Positions 45,801 to 55,177 of a DNA stretch of 64,000 nucleotides are shown one piece after another. Made by a program: the position numbers and the translations under genes. Origin of the DNA: Ignavibacteria bacterium (GTDB lineage: Bacteria > Bacteroidota > Ignavibacteria > Kapaibacteriales > UBA961). The stretch spans positions 62,001 to 126,000 of the forward strand of contig JADJXV010000012.1 in assembly GCA_016720145.1 (NCBI GenBank), in the 5' to 3' direction. Numbering within the stretch: the stretch's first letter is position 1; each line of letters begins with the position of its first letter. Below the pieces are notes generated by a model. That model did not search any database. It was not told the origin of the DNA and saw only the letters and a program-made list of their open reading frames with translations.

Positions 45801-48800
45801 CGGCAACCATCGTCATATTCGCATCTACGAACCCAAATTTTGTCGCATTTCCGCTTTTCAATTTTGCAGAAAATTCAACAGTTTCACCGTCCAAACCCTT
45901 ATGATCACCGGTAATAACGTGTGGAGAAAGTGCGCGAAAGCTTTTTGGTGAACCTATCAAAGAATCCGGCACTTCGACCATAACACCTGCTTGCTGTTCC
46001 GGCTTGAACGAACCATTTTTCGGTGGATCAGCCGCGATTTCGCTGGCTGAATAGATTAAGCTATAGTCTAATTTATCTTTACACTTAGGTGAAGCGACGA
46101 GTGGCGTTTCGTTCAGGACTTCACGGAAATTCGCACCATTGATATACCGTCCTGCGCCGCTCCAATCGAGATGTACGACATCGACAATTCCGTCTTTTTT
46201 ATCAGGCGATGGCTTGCATTCCGCCTTTCCCGAAGCGCAGAAATAGCGCATTAGATCTGCATCAGCACCATCAGCCCGCATGAGCATCACATCTTTGGCA
46301 AGTGTCGGAGCATCCGACGGTATGACAGGCCATTCTTTCCAAAGAGGTTCACCTTTTTTATAAATGAGAGCTATCGTTCGTGGCTCATTCATTGCGATTG
46401 CCGGGTCTGCAGGCGCGATACCTCCGTTGGATAAAAACTCCAATTGTGGCGGACATTCATCACCTCCACGCGACGTACCCAAGCCGTCGGTCGCAGCGAT
46501 TTCCGGAAATACGGGAATGCGAGTACCGGTGTAAGTAATTGTCTGTATTTGGGTTGCCTTGTCATCATTCGACCGGTGACCATCGATGACATCATCATCG
46601 GCGGTGGCTGTGAGGGTAGCGCTTATAGTGACTGCATTGAACTCACCAACCAAGAATTTCTTCAATTCACGCTTTTTATCATCAAGTTCTTTTTTCGCTT
46701 TTTCGTACGTGTCTTTCGCTTCTTTCTCAATGCTCGACTTTGCAGCAAGAGCGTCGCTGATTGCCTTTTCACCATCGCTTTTGTCCTTTTTCGCTTTGTC
46801 TAAAGCAGCTTTTGCAGCATCGGTTTCTGCTTTGAGGGAATTATATTTTTCATTATCCACCGGTTCATTTTTGAGTGAATCGAGCGTACTTCCTGCAAAT
46901 TTAGCATCCGCTTTTGCGGAGTTTAAGCGGCGCTTGGCGTCTAATGCTTTTTCCAAAGCCGAACCGAATTTCTCATTCGTTGAGTTAAGTTTTTGTTCGG
47001 CTGTTTTACGATCGTTCATCGTTTCACTCATGTCAACGGCTTTTTTTAACTCATCTTCGATTTTCTTCTCAAGCTCTTTGATTTCTGTTTTATGTTCACC
47101 CGCAAGTGTATGAGCAATATCAACATACTCGGTAATTTTTTTATTTTGAGCGGCAATTTTATCCTTTTGCGCTGCAAGCTCGGCGGTTAGCTTATTCACT
47201 TCCGCTTGATTTTTATCAAAACTTGCCTGATCTTTCCGACCGTTGATTCTCAAATACTCTTTGGAGATTGTTTTTAGTAATTCTTGTTCACGCCTAATAG
47301 TCGCAGCGCTCTCTTTAATCGTACGCTCGAGGGCTGCTACTTTCTTTTCCTGTAGCACTCTCTCACTCATGCTTTTGAGGTAATCATTTCGTTTTTTGTC
47401 TGACTTATCATCGAGCGCTTTTTTAGATTTCTTAGCATCATCGAGAGATTTTTTCTGATTAATTGCGTCAGTTTTAGCACTTTTTTGTTTTGATTCAGCA
47501 TCTGCCTGCGCTTTTTCAGCCAGCGCTTTTGCATCTGCAATATCATTTTCCTTATCAAGGTTACCAAGTTTCTTTGCAGTAGCATTTGCTGTTTGTTTGG
47601 CTTGAGCGGCATTATATTCTTTCTCCAATTCAGGAATTTCCTCCATCGCTGTTTTGAGCTTTGTCATTGCGCCGGCTATACGTTCGAGTTCGCCGAGAAG
47701 ACGTTTTTGGGCATTTGCTTTGAACGCTTTCGCGGTTTCAAATTCCATTTCTTTCTCGGTCACTTCTGTTTTCAGCTTCTCGAAGGTCTCCTTATCTTTC
47801 ATAATTTCTTCGAGTGGCGGTGGAATATAATACACTACTGCGCCGGACGCGTCTTTTTTACCGACTGCGAGAGCTGCCTGCTTGGCGCGAATTTCTTTGA
47901 GCGCAGCTTCGAGAGCGGCAAGGTCGGATTTGGCAATATCGATTTGCTTTTGAACGGCTTCAACGGCAGCAGTCGGTGTTTCAGTGAGAATAGCTTTTAA
48001 CGGTATTTTCGATTCTTCGAGATCTTTTTTATCTTTTTTAGCTTGGGTAATTAAACGCTCAATTCCCAATATAATCCCATCATACGTGATGATTTTTTGT
48101 GCTTCAGTGTTCATGGCGACGAGCAGGTCGTCGAGTTCGGCACGTTCGGTAATTACTTTATCCTGAACATCTTGCAAATTATCCAGATATCCGGCTCGAT
48201 TTGCTTGAAACTCATTTTCACGAGCAGCAGCTTTATCGGAATACTTCCGACTGACCTCGCCGAGTGTTTCATTTTCCTTCTCGAGTGTTGTCTTCGCATC
48301 CGCTCGTTTATCTTCAAGATCTTGGATTTTCTTGCCATAGCTTGCGAGTGCATCATCATAGATTTTTGCTTTGCCTTTGGCAAATTCTTCGGCTTTGCGG
48401 GCTGCTTCCGCACGCGCATCGACTAATTTTTTATTAGTACGATAAATTACTACTACACCCGGTGTGATTGCCGTTTTGGAGAGAATTTCGACGGCAGACT
48501 TAAAGGCATCGGCGGATGTTTTGACAATTGCGAGTGCAGCATTACAATCTTCGCGGAGTTTATCAGGAGATTTAGCAGCGCATTTATCGGTGACCGTCTT
48601 CATGAGTGCAGTGAATTTTATACTGAATTCATCACCGAGATCTTTACGCTTTTTGGCGGTAAGTCCAGAAAATGCAATCGAATCGGCGAGTTTCATTATT
48701 GCTGCTTGGGATGCTGTAAGCACAGCAATATCACCCGGAAAATACGTTGTAACGAGCGCTGAGAATTTAACATTCCAATCTTGTGAACGTGTAATATACT

Positions 48801-51369
48801 CCGAATATGACAGGATTTTAGCTATCAAAACAACTGTCCGAATGAGTGTTTTTGTCGTTTTATCCAAGTCTTCTTTGGCTTTTTGATACGCCAAATTTGC
48901 CGCTTCGAGTTCGGCGAGCTTCTTTTGAATATCTAGTTCGAGTTTTTTGGCTTCCGTCAGTACTTTCTCTTCCGCTTCTTTCAAATCTTCTTCAGCTTCT
49001 GTGACTTTCTTGCTTTGTGCATTTGATTCGGCAAGGATGGACAATTCATCAGGCGTTGGTTTGTTTTCTAATTTTAGTTTCAGACGCGCAATTTCAGCGG
49101 TATCGCTTGTTATTTGCGTTCGAAGAGCACTGATTTTTTTATCTAACTCGGTCTTCTGACGTTCGGCGCTCAGTCTTTCATCCTTCAGATACTTCAACGA
49201 ATCTTCATAGTTTTTCAATGACTTATCGATTGTCGTAAGCAAAGACTCAATATCATCAAGCTGTTTTTGAGCTCTATCCTGACGCGCTTTCAAGCGTTTC
49301 GGAATTTCGACTTTTTCCTTTTCAAGCGAATCAATTGTTGCTTTTTTGGTAGCAATTTTCGCTACCAAACTGTCTATCAATCGGCTGATTTCTTCTTGTT
49401 CTTTGACGTCGGCCGGGGAATTGAGCGAGCCGGGACCGGTGAGCAACCAATTGAAGCTCGAGACTTGGTCACGGACGGGCTTTCTCAATACTGAATTTTT
49501 CTTACCATCCAAGCATTGTGGACACAACACAGTCACCCAATCCCAATCGTAAGCAATCGCCCGAATTGGCACCGCGCGTGGATAGGGGAAGGTCTCGGGA
49601 GAGTCAAGCCGCAGCCCGAGAGATACACCCGAACCCTTTTCATGAATAAGACTTGGTGGCTTGCACTCTTTACCGGTCGTCGTATCAGGTGGAGGAGTCA
49701 CGGTAATAAAATAACACACTGTGACGGTGACAGGAGGGCATTCACAGATGCCGGAAGTACCGCATTTGAGCTTAATATCGTAGAACTTCACCACCAAACA
49801 TCCTAATTGTCCGGGAGTAGCTTTGAAATCAGTCGATGTGCCGAATCCGGCCGAACCTTCGAGTACTTTGCCGTCTTCATCATAAAATACTTTATCCCAC
49901 ATAGCTGTTAGGCTTGGCGGACAACCCGGAATACATTTCGCAGTTACGTCCAATTCAAACTTGTAATCACTGCCAAATACTGCGTGTTCGTTGATCGTAT
50001 CTTTGTCTATTAGTTTTCTGCCGTTGACTATTATTCCATTTGTTGTACACGGGCCACATGGACACAAAGTCGTCGTCGTCGAACCTCCTCCTGTTGTGGT
50101 TTTCCCACCACCATCACCCGTTGGCGTGCCACCACCATCGACAGTCCCGCCTCCATCGGTAGTGCTTCCTCCTCCGGTGACGGTAATATCAAGTGAGGCA
50201 TTATTACAATTACACACCTTTGAGTTTCCGCAATATATGCTGTAACCGGTTAATTCTACATGAATTGTACCATCGGAGGGTGGTGTGAAATTTATGGTAC
50301 TCCCCCCACCGGTAGCTTTGACAATATTCCCATCTTTTCCGGTGAATGTCACTGTCCATGTACCTCGAAGTATTGTTGCCGGGCATCCGTTCGGACAAGC
50401 TGTCTCGACTTCGGCTGTGAAGGTGAGTTCCGTGCCGGCTGTGACCGGTGATGACGGACCACTACCAACGAGTGTACCTCCGCTACCGGTAAGAATTCTT
50501 ACAAAACATGGCACACAAGGGCATTGTGTGAGTACTCTTTCCCTCGTGGTGAATGTACAAATATTCGAGTATCCGTTTGGTTCACCAATGGGTTTATCAG
50601 CTCCATCGGTCGATTGTACGACCCATGCGTACGTCTTCCCTGCATCGAGCGGACCCATATCGGGTGTGAGTGTAAGCTGTGTTAATAATGATACTTGCTT
50701 AATAATAGGCTGGTTCACCATTATTGCCTGCGCAGGAGTTTGTCCGGGTAATACTTCACAAATCGTGACATGACAAAAAACCGGTCCTAAGGAATATTGT
50801 GGGGTGATTCCTGTCCATCGGAGGGTCATTGTACTTGCTTGTTCGAGTGGGATTGCTGTCGAAGTCAGTCCATCCGAACATACATTCAATAACCGTGGCG
50901 GCTGATAGGATTCTATTCTAAAATTTCCGCAACTTGGTGGAGAGAGTATTTGCGAGCCGCTCACATCGGTGAGCTCTACACAAATTCTATAATTATCGGC
51001 GGGGATTTTCCCGGTTCGTAGCGTTGTTTGGTTCGCCGTGCCATAGAATGTAATCGCTGTGAGTGGCAACGCATCTTCCGCAAAGAAGGTGAGCGTTTGC
51101 ATTGGTGGGATGGTAATCGGTTGCATTTTCGACGCTTGCGTTTCCATGAGCAGATTGGTACCTCCACCCCCAAAGACCTTGGTACTGATTTTTACCTGAA
51201 CCTGTTGCGTTGCATTATTCCTCACCACAAAGCGGGCTGTTTCTTTTCGCGATTGCCAATCGGAAAGATAGGGCGAGGGATTGGGCGACATCATCAGATT
51301 GATCGTCACCTGCGCGCTCATTGTAGATGTGAACAGTAAAAGCCCGAAAACGAGTAGTCGAATATTCAT
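42859..51369 (-). CDS. giant TANFOR-domain, coiled-coil and beta-rich envelope protein (2836 aa)
   Basis: A secreted protein (signal MNIRLLVFGLLLFTSTMSAQ). Residues ~20-155 match the TANFOR domain of T9SS-associated giant proteins (SPYLSDWQSRKETARF, GKIPADNYRICVELTD, SPPSCGNFRIES). Residues ~160-590 hold Ig-like, Cys-rich modules (CPCVPC and CPCGPC) split by a Gly/Thr linker (~393-433). Residues ~650-1565 are a ~900-residue heptad-rich coiled coil, the longest feature in the window. Residues ~1570-2045 are Ig-like with DNDRNGVND; ~2045-2836 are strand-rich repeats (GNFMCSLENLPELKIKGFAL, YELTMKGAISFENLGI) ending in Tyr-Glu-Thr-Asp-Phe. There is no C-terminal T9SS signal. It may span or line the outer membrane with the barrel encoded next door; this is inference. 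Confidence 0.85.
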   Translation of the reverse strand: MNIRLLVFGLLLFTSTMSAQVTINLMMSPNPSPYLSDWQSRKETARFVVRNNATQQVQVKISTKVFGGGGTNLLMETQASKMQPITIPPMQTLTFFAEDALPLTAITFYGTANQTTLRTGKIPADNYRICVELTDVSGSQILSPPSCGNFRIESYQPPRLLNVCSDGLTSTAIPLEQASTMTLRWTGITPQYSLGPVFCHVTICEVLPGQTPAQAIMVNQPIIKQVSLLTQLTLTPDMGPLDAGKTYAWVVQSTDGADKPIGEPNGYSNICTFTTRERVLTQCPCVPCFVRILTGSGGTLVGSGPSSPVTAGTELTFTAEVETACPNGCPATILRGTWTVTFTGKDGNIVKATGGGSTINFTPPSDGTIHVELTGYSIYCGNSKVCNCNNASLDITVTGGGSTTDGGGTVDGGGTPTGDGGGKTTTGGGSTTTTLCPCGPCTTNGIIVNGRKLIDKDTINEHAVFGSDYKFELDVTAKCIPGCPPSLTAMWDKVFYDEDGKVLEGSAGFGTSTDFKATPGQLGCLVVKFYDIKLKCGTSGICECPPVTVTVCYFITVTPPPDTTTGKECKPPSLIHEKGSGVSLGLRLDSPETFPYPRAVPIRAIAYDWDWVTVLCPQCLDGKKNSVLRKPVRDQVSSFNWLLTGPGSLNSPADVKEQEEISRLIDSLVAKIATKKATIDSLEKEKVEIPKRLKARQDRAQKQLDDIESLLTTIDKSLKNYEDSLKYLKDERLSAERQKTELDKKISALRTQITSDTAEIARLKLKLENKPTPDELSILAESNAQSKKVTEAEEDLKEAEEKVLTEAKKLELDIQKKLAELEAANLAYQKAKEDLDKTTKTLIRTVVLIAKILSYSEYITRSQDWNVKFSALVTTYFPGDIAVLTASQAAIMKLADSIAFSGLTAKKRKDLGDEFSIKFTALMKTVTDKCAAKSPDKLREDCNAALAIVKTSADAFKSAVEILSKTAITPGVVVIYRTNKKLVDARAEAARKAEEFAKGKAKIYDDALASYGKKIQDLEDKRADAKTTLEKENETLGEVSRKYSDKAAARENEFQANRAGYLDNLQDVQDKVITERAELDDLLVAMNTEAQKIITYDGIILGIERLITQAKKDKKDLEESKIPLKAILTETPTAAVEAVQKQIDIAKSDLAALEAALKEIRAKQAALAVGKKDASGAVVYYIPPPLEEIMKDKETFEKLKTEVTEKEMEFETAKAFKANAQKRLLGELERIAGAMTKLKTAMEEIPELEKEYNAAQAKQTANATAKKLGNLDKENDIADAKALAEKAQADAESKQKSAKTDAINQKKSLDDAKKSKKALDDKSDKKRNDYLKSMSERVLQEKKVAALERTIKESAATIRREQELLKTISKEYLRINGRKDQASFDKNQAEVNKLTAELAAQKDKIAAQNKKITEYVDIAHTLAGEHKTEIKELEKKIEDELKKAVDMSETMNDRKTAEQKLNSTNEKFGSALEKALDAKRRLNSAKADAKFAGSTLDSLKNEPVDNEKYNSLKAETDAAKAALDKAKKDKSDGEKAISDALAAKSSIEKEAKDTYEKAKKELDDKKRELKKFLVGEFNAVTISATLTATADDDVIDGHRSNDDKATQIQTITYTGTRIPVFPEIAATDGLGTSRGGDECPPQLEFLSNGGIAPADPAIAMNEPRTIALIYKKGEPLWKEWPVIPSDAPTLAKDVMLMRADGADADLMRYFCASGKAECKPSPDKKDGIVDVVHLDWSGAGRYINGANFREVLNETPLVASPKCKDKLDYSLIYSASEIAADPPKNGSFKPEQQAGVMVEVPDSLIGSPKSFRALSPHVITGDHKGLDGETVEFSAKLKSGNATKFGFVDANMTMVAGDDPGAKPDFKKITQDGGYSDVLFYFGEGVGEFELTVKWKREGCTEKKFKAKTPLQLQFLRFAGSAPKPAWEAALAIWDGKESPATAAGKMPSPTDKKTAKLYAPTTDAVTGLLDNDRNGVNDVSILFTKKSGKIIIKPKSDTTKLFGIARVTVDSVPSEVGEEARILAKCEDAKIREFCEPKEVEGTYKVSKIKQFKIGFPSMPFVVELQEDATCGTPISGKGKIIAQGPLSKLFNDILSVSIEVDVKDVEFEGCGGADLPIAQSGSATWTGEIHTNVIQGFDLTVTSLGIGAQRTGMIGGHFTHKTAIPDSIIFSANIKGDGNFMCSLENLPELKIKGFALKKGAAIVLDMDETENPEGSGFGGDFQGVIIGSATLVFPEALSKSKEIPTTLAVKDFSIGTGGVSGEATLTSELKMGIGGYSFTAKELTLTFKNNELTTDKFALKGTFEFPQPFDGAINADITLDGEDWKCGLSTEKPVAIPTLGIVFALGEGCGIAKESGIYSLTLNGSIASKDRFGQIDINNLVIKSDGSAKGALKIGKNSVTKVNKGFGFEVKNLEFEFNPPEQKYELTMKGAISFENLGIKTIEGTITVGGGSVFDIQIDSINIERNPVTFRGKFIYNNNEFLAHVDVTIKNLGGGIKGMVIIGTQPIDETRSYSYWYGELEVRAERGIPLGQTGLALLGLGGGVGSNYNPPIGGQKGSPVNVNGGLALKASVTIGDMPTSGKTFAGRLTMVLFPAAGYFSLNGKAWLLNQEESIFGEGQLNMRWDSPARIDGKMRLFVGVLDVKGRVAKFNSEVEFLYAGGKNWYIKSNDISGSVVDRLRFKGEFDVQPSRVHLAGLFTFDFGGETESEGTEKDGDKPAEKKKDILNIEAHLAASAVVDYNKMPEPGETREVGLKMLYAELKFKGNWDVSINIIDLLTKTITSGSIDMKGIVDATEHHLKLTAKADVIAEIPGIFSNWKFEFRDVNLGYETDF

Positions 51370-51465
51370 AGAGCTCTCCGCTGGAAAGGGAGGAATGAAA
51401 GAGTATAGTTTTATTTCACGTTGCTACCGATTGATTTATAATGATACTGTATGATTATTATGCAC

Positions 51466-53142
51466 TTACAACGGCGTTGAAAGTGTCGTTTGCAGGAAAT
51501 TCTCCGTAAATCCTGCACCTTGTCTCGATGTGCCATACGAGTACATGTTTAGCGTGCCAAGCACTTGTAGCCGGATATTTTCCACGATTCGTGCCGAACA
51601 AGACAGCCGCAAAAATACTTGTGTATCCGGAGTGAAATTCGAGAGAGTCATACTCGTATAGCCGAGTGTCAGCATCGGCACAATATCTTTGTTGAGAAAA
51701 CCATAGCTCCCTCCGACGCTGACGGAATTCACCGATAAGTCACCGTAAGAATACGTGTTTGTAACGTTACCAATAGAAACTGACCCAATAAACGGATCTT
51801 GGAGTGCGAGTGAATAGCTGCCAAAGAGTGCGCGTGTTTTCGTACTCGATGTATTGCCCGTAAGTGGATTCAAATCCGAATATTCATCAAGTGAAACGGT
51901 AGCAGAAACGGTATGGCGAATGGATTCAGAACCAAATGTAACAGTGGGGGTGATAGAAAATGTTCGTGCTACATTTTGAACTTTGAACGTATCATTGATG
52001 ATTGAATTCCTCAGACCGTAATTAGCAAAATTACCGGCTAACGAAATATTTTCTACAATCTGCCAATTCGTGTTTAATGAATAGGTTAGCTGACTTGTCG
52101 TCGAGCTTTTGGTATTGATTAAATTATCCCGTCGCCATCCGACTGATGCATTGATTGACAGAGAATTATCGAGAAATCGTGCATAAGGTGCGACTGAGAA
52201 TTCCATAATATCTGACTGAAAGAACAAATAACCAAGCGGGGTAAACCCATCTCCGATATAGCGAAACTGGGCAAAACCTCCCCATGTATCCTGATTGAGA
52301 CCAAGCGCGAGACTTCCTGCATAATCGAGCCGCGTCGCTTCATACACCTTAATAATCTGATCGAGAAATGATATATCACTATCAAAAAAGCGCTTGGAAT
52401 CTGTATTCCGCGTAAACACAGATGTTGCAATTTCTCCCTTCAATGAAAGCCCCGAACCCAAATTTCCGAACGAATTAAGCGATAGATTCACCCCTTCCTG
52501 AGGTAATACCTCGGTTGGTCGTCGAAGAACAGAACCTGCTTCATCGGTCGCACGCGCGAAATTGACATCAAAATACATTTCATCTCGTTTGCCGAATCCA
52601 AGCTTCAGAGCGTATAATCGCCGTGCAAAGCTCCCAATCGTCCCCGAAGCAGAATCCTGCTCAATAGCACGCTGCATTGTACCTGCAAAGGCAGCAATAC
52701 GGAAACGTTCGGGTTGGAAATTCACGCCCAGCCCAAACATCGGCACATTCCCCACCGATAAATCAGAATATTGAGGTGTTTGGGTACCGGCGATTACTTC
52801 CAAAGATTTGTATTTCGGAGCAATTGAAACTACATTTTGAGGGTTTTGGAGGAACTGAGTAAACGTTTGATTCGGGGCAATCTGCGAGAGGGTATTCGTC
52901 TGCGGAGTGGAAAGAATTAATGCTAAAGGTATTCTGAAGCCATGAATCGAAATCTCAGGTAAAAACACCAATCGGTAGAGCGAGGACGGGCGGCGTGGCG
53001 CAAAACCGGCTGTAGCATCTGCTGACGCACTATACATATCCGACGAAATTGACATGACACCGGAAATTGCGAACGTCGAATCGGGCTTCGAAGTCGCAGT
53101 CGAGACAGCTATCAACAGAAATACTATCGTAGCAATTCGCAT
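51466..53142 (-). CDS. putative outer-membrane beta-barrel protein
   Basis: A 558-residue protein with a signal peptide (MRIATIVFLLIAVSTATS) and a long run of alternating amphipathic strands typical of outer-membrane barrels (YALKLGFGKRDEMYFDVNFA, SVSIGNVTNTYSYGDLSVNSVSVGGSYGF, MLTLGYTSMTLSN). No plug or TonB box is seen, and the C-terminus ends TTLSTPL rather than a classic aromatic. I do not recognise the family. The gene lies 96 bp upstream of the giant TANFOR gene and in the same direction, which suggests the two are made together. A pore, anchor or exporter role for the giant protein is a reasonable inference only. Confidence 0.7.
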   Translation of the reverse strand: MRIATIVFLLIAVSTATSKPDSTFAISGVMSISSDMYSASADATAGFAPRRPSSLYRLVFLPEISIHGFRIPLALILSTPQTNTLSQIAPNQTFTQFLQNPQNVVSIAPKYKSLEVIAGTQTPQYSDLSVGNVPMFGLGVNFQPERFRIAAFAGTMQRAIEQDSASGTIGSFARRLYALKLGFGKRDEMYFDVNFARATDEAGSVLRRPTEVLPQEGVNLSLNSFGNLGSGLSLKGEIATSVFTRNTDSKRFFDSDISFLDQIIKVYEATRLDYAGSLALGLNQDTWGGFAQFRYIGDGFTPLGYLFFQSDIMEFSVAPYARFLDNSLSINASVGWRRDNLINTKSSTTSQLTYSLNTNWQIVENISLAGNFANYGLRNSIINDTFKVQNVARTFSITPTVTFGSESIRHTVSATVSLDEYSDLNPLTGNTSSTKTRALFGSYSLALQDPFIGSVSIGNVTNTYSYGDLSVNSVSVGGSYGFLNKDIVPMLTLGYTSMTLSNFTPDTQVFLRLSCSARIVENIRLQVLGTLNMYSYGTSRQGAGFTENFLQTTLSTPL

Positions 53143-53337
53143 TCACTCCTCCATGTACAGTTACAAGTATCAGGATTATAGAGCGGGAACAGTTACTTAG
53201 CCGGGCGGACGATTATGGTAGGAAGCCGAAGATCTTATGCCTATGTAAACGTAGAATTATCTCTTCAATATTCTCTAAGTGCAATATTAATAAAAGTTTT
53301 GGTACTAATCACCGTTAAAATATACCAAACCTACATA

Positions 53338-53979
53338 TTACCGCATATCGACAGATTTGACACCTTTTGGAGGTGTGAAATTAAAAGTCGAATCAGGAAA
53401 TTTCACATTAATTTTCAGCGATGATACATTCCATTTTTGTGTAGAAGCATCGGTGATGGTAATGCGAAGCACGTCGAGAGTTTTGGGTGAAAGACCAAGT
53501 TCGATTGATTTGACACCACTAATCATATCTTCAGGTGTGGGAGGTATAAGGCGAAGGGTGGTCAGCTTTTGACCGGTTGAGGTTTGTTCGGAGAAGGATG
53601 CACTTGCTTTATAGGACTGTAAAAACGTAAAAAACACTTTTTCGATCGATATCTGACCTTTATCTTCGAAATTGCTGATAACGACTGAATTTGCGGATTT
53701 TGAATAATTCCATACTGTTACACCATTTGACACCAATATTCTTTCCCCTAAGTCTAGCACAAATTTATTACCTTTTTTAGCTTTGACAATTCCCCCACCT
53801 TTCATTGGTGAGCCGGGATTTGAAATAAAATTCACTTTTAATGAAGTCATTGATCCGTATTTTTTGACAACAGCAGAATAAATCTGTTCGGCAGATTGCT
53901 GGCATACACCTCTACTCGGCACCATACCGATAAGTATGGCGCTAAGTAAGAGTGTTATTTTTATACGGTTATGTTTCAT
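53338..53979 (-). CDS. LolA-like outer-membrane lipoprotein carrier
   Basis: From ATG 53979 the protein is 213 residues with a hydrophobic signal (ITLLLSAILIGMVPS). It has the LolA/LppX fold signature: AEQIYSAVVKKYGSMTSLKVNF, GGIVKAKKGNKFVLDLGERILVSNGVTVWNYSKSANSVVISNF, and IELGLSPKTLDVLRITITDAS with a Phe-Asn-Phe-Thr-Pro-Pro end typical of the family. LolA carries lipoproteins from LolCDE to the outer membrane. It is an extra or paralogous LolA; whether it is the housekeeping copy cannot be told. It is upstream of the barrel gene (195 bp) in the same orientation. An alternative start at 54000 is possible. Confidence 0.82.
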   Translation of the reverse strand: MKHNRIKITLLLSAILIGMVPSRGVCQQSAEQIYSAVVKKYGSMTSLKVNFISNPGSPMKGGGIVKAKKGNKFVLDLGERILVSNGVTVWNYSKSANSVVISNFEDKGQISIEKVFFTFLQSYKASASFSEQTSTGQKLTTLRLIPPTPEDMISGVKSIELGLSPKTLDVLRITITDASTQKWNVSSLKINVKFPDSTFNFTPPKGVKSVDMR

Positions 53980-54026
53980 TGAGCGGAAATTGATATTCAA
54001 ATTAATTAGTAATTTTCAATCAAATA

Positions 54027-54059
54027 CCCACGGTTAAAAACCGTGGGCAATTTTTTTTT
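54027..54059 (+). terminator. strong hairpin with T-run facing the plus strand
   Basis: CCCACGGTT (54027-54035), loop AAA, AACCGTGGG (54039-54047), then CAA and nine T. As drawn it ends plus-strand transcription, although no plus-strand gene lies upstream. Read on the minus strand it follows the LRR gene stop, with TATTTG after the stem, a weaker signal. A second palindrome, AAGGTTGAACCTT, is at about 54061-54073. Confidence 0.5.
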
Positions 54060-54078
54060 AAGGTTGAACCTTAAGTTA

Positions 54079-55011
54079 TTATTTACCCATCGGAACCGGC
54101 GGTTTTTTAACGTTTGGTTTGGGGGCATTGCTGATCAGGAGTGTGCGTAAATTGGGGAGCTTTGCCAGCTCTGGAATTGGCAGGTCAACAAGTGGATTCC
54201 CACTTAGGTCGAGATTGCGTAATCCTAATATATTTCCAATACTTGCCGGTACTCTTGCGAGCTGATTGTCTTTGAGTTCGAGCCGGTCTAGCTTGGTCAA
54301 TTCGCCGATTTCATTTGGTAATACTTTGATTTGGTTACCGCCTGCCTGCAAGATTCTCAACCCTTTAAGCCCTGTAATTTCAGGAGGTAACGTAGTTATT
54401 TGATTATTGGAAATATCGAGCTGTGCGAGCCAATCCATTTTGAGGAGATCGGCAGGTAAGGAGGTAATTTTATTATTGGTGAGAGTCAGCATGGCGAGCT
54501 TTTCCATTTTACCGATTTCACCGGGTATTGCAGTCAGTTGATTATCATTCACGCCTAATTTTTCGAGGGAAGTGAGTTTGCCTATTTCTGGGGGGAGTTT
54601 TGTGATTTTATTCGACGAACATTCCAATATATGAAGATTGCTCAACGAGCCGATTGCCGGTGGTAATTCAGTTAATTCGTTATAGCGTATGTTCAGTTCC
54701 CGTAAGTTTTTAAGGAGTGATATCGATTGAGGGATTTGCTTGATTTTGTTGTTATCGAGGGACAATACTTCCAAATTTGGGAAGCTGAGTACTTCCTGGG
54801 GGAATTCGGTGAGGGATTTACGTCCGATATCGAGCCGAAAAACGCTGTCGGGGTTGGCTATCTTAGTTTCTTCGATGGACCGATAGGTTTTATTCCTTGG
54901 ATTGATGGGTCTGAGCGGGAGTTTTTTACGGGTAGAGTCGATGGTGGGCTGTTGTGCGAATACTTGTGAAGTCATCACGACGAAGCCGATTAATATAACG
55001 AGTAGTTTCAT
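54079..55011 (-). CDS. leucine-rich repeat protein, secreted
   Basis: A 310-residue protein with signal peptide MKLLVILIGFVVMTSQVFAQ and about ten 23-residue LRRs from residue ~58 to 300 (pattern LxxLxLxxNxIxxLPxxI; for example NLRELNIRYNELTELPPAI, NLRTLLISNA at the end). The repeats use Asn and Leu at fixed sites, as in bacterial SHOC2-like LRRs. It ends in a Pro-rich tail (PKPNVKKPPVPMGK). There is no sorting signal, so it is probably periplasmic or a surface-bound binding protein. It is the first of four genes in the same direction (LRR, LolA-like, barrel, giant TANFOR). Confidence 0.85.
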   Translation of the reverse strand: MKLLVILIGFVVMTSQVFAQQPTIDSTRKKLPLRPINPRNKTYRSIEETKIANPDSVFRLDIGRKSLTEFPQEVLSFPNLEVLSLDNNKIKQIPQSISLLKNLRELNIRYNELTELPPAIGSLSNLHILECSSNKITKLPPEIGKLTSLEKLGVNDNQLTAIPGEIGKMEKLAMLTLTNNKITSLPADLLKMDWLAQLDISNNQITTLPPEITGLKGLRILQAGGNQIKVLPNEIGELTKLDRLELKDNQLARVPASIGNILGLRNLDLSGNPLVDLPIPELAKLPNLRTLLISNAPKPNVKKPPVPMGK

Positions 55012-55111
55012 GCTTTTATTCTTTCTAATTGTGTATAATTATTTATAGGTAGGACGTTTTCAACGTGGTCTGTTTCTACGCCTCACTGCAAATATATCGT
55101 ATTTTTCACCG

Positions 55112-55148
55112 ATAAAAAAGCCCTGCAAAATTTCTTTTGCAGGGCTTT
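55112..55148 (-). terminator. intrinsic terminator downstream of the beta-helix T9SS gene
   Basis: A perfect 14-bp stem (AAAGCCCTGCAAAA at 55117-55130 and its complement at 55135-55148) with a TTTC loop. Read on the minus strand it is followed by a T run. It lies ~30 bp after the beta-helix stop and separates that gene from the LRR gene. Confidence 0.88.
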
Positions 55149-55177
55149 GTATTTCGTCCTCTTGGAAGAGGTGTATC

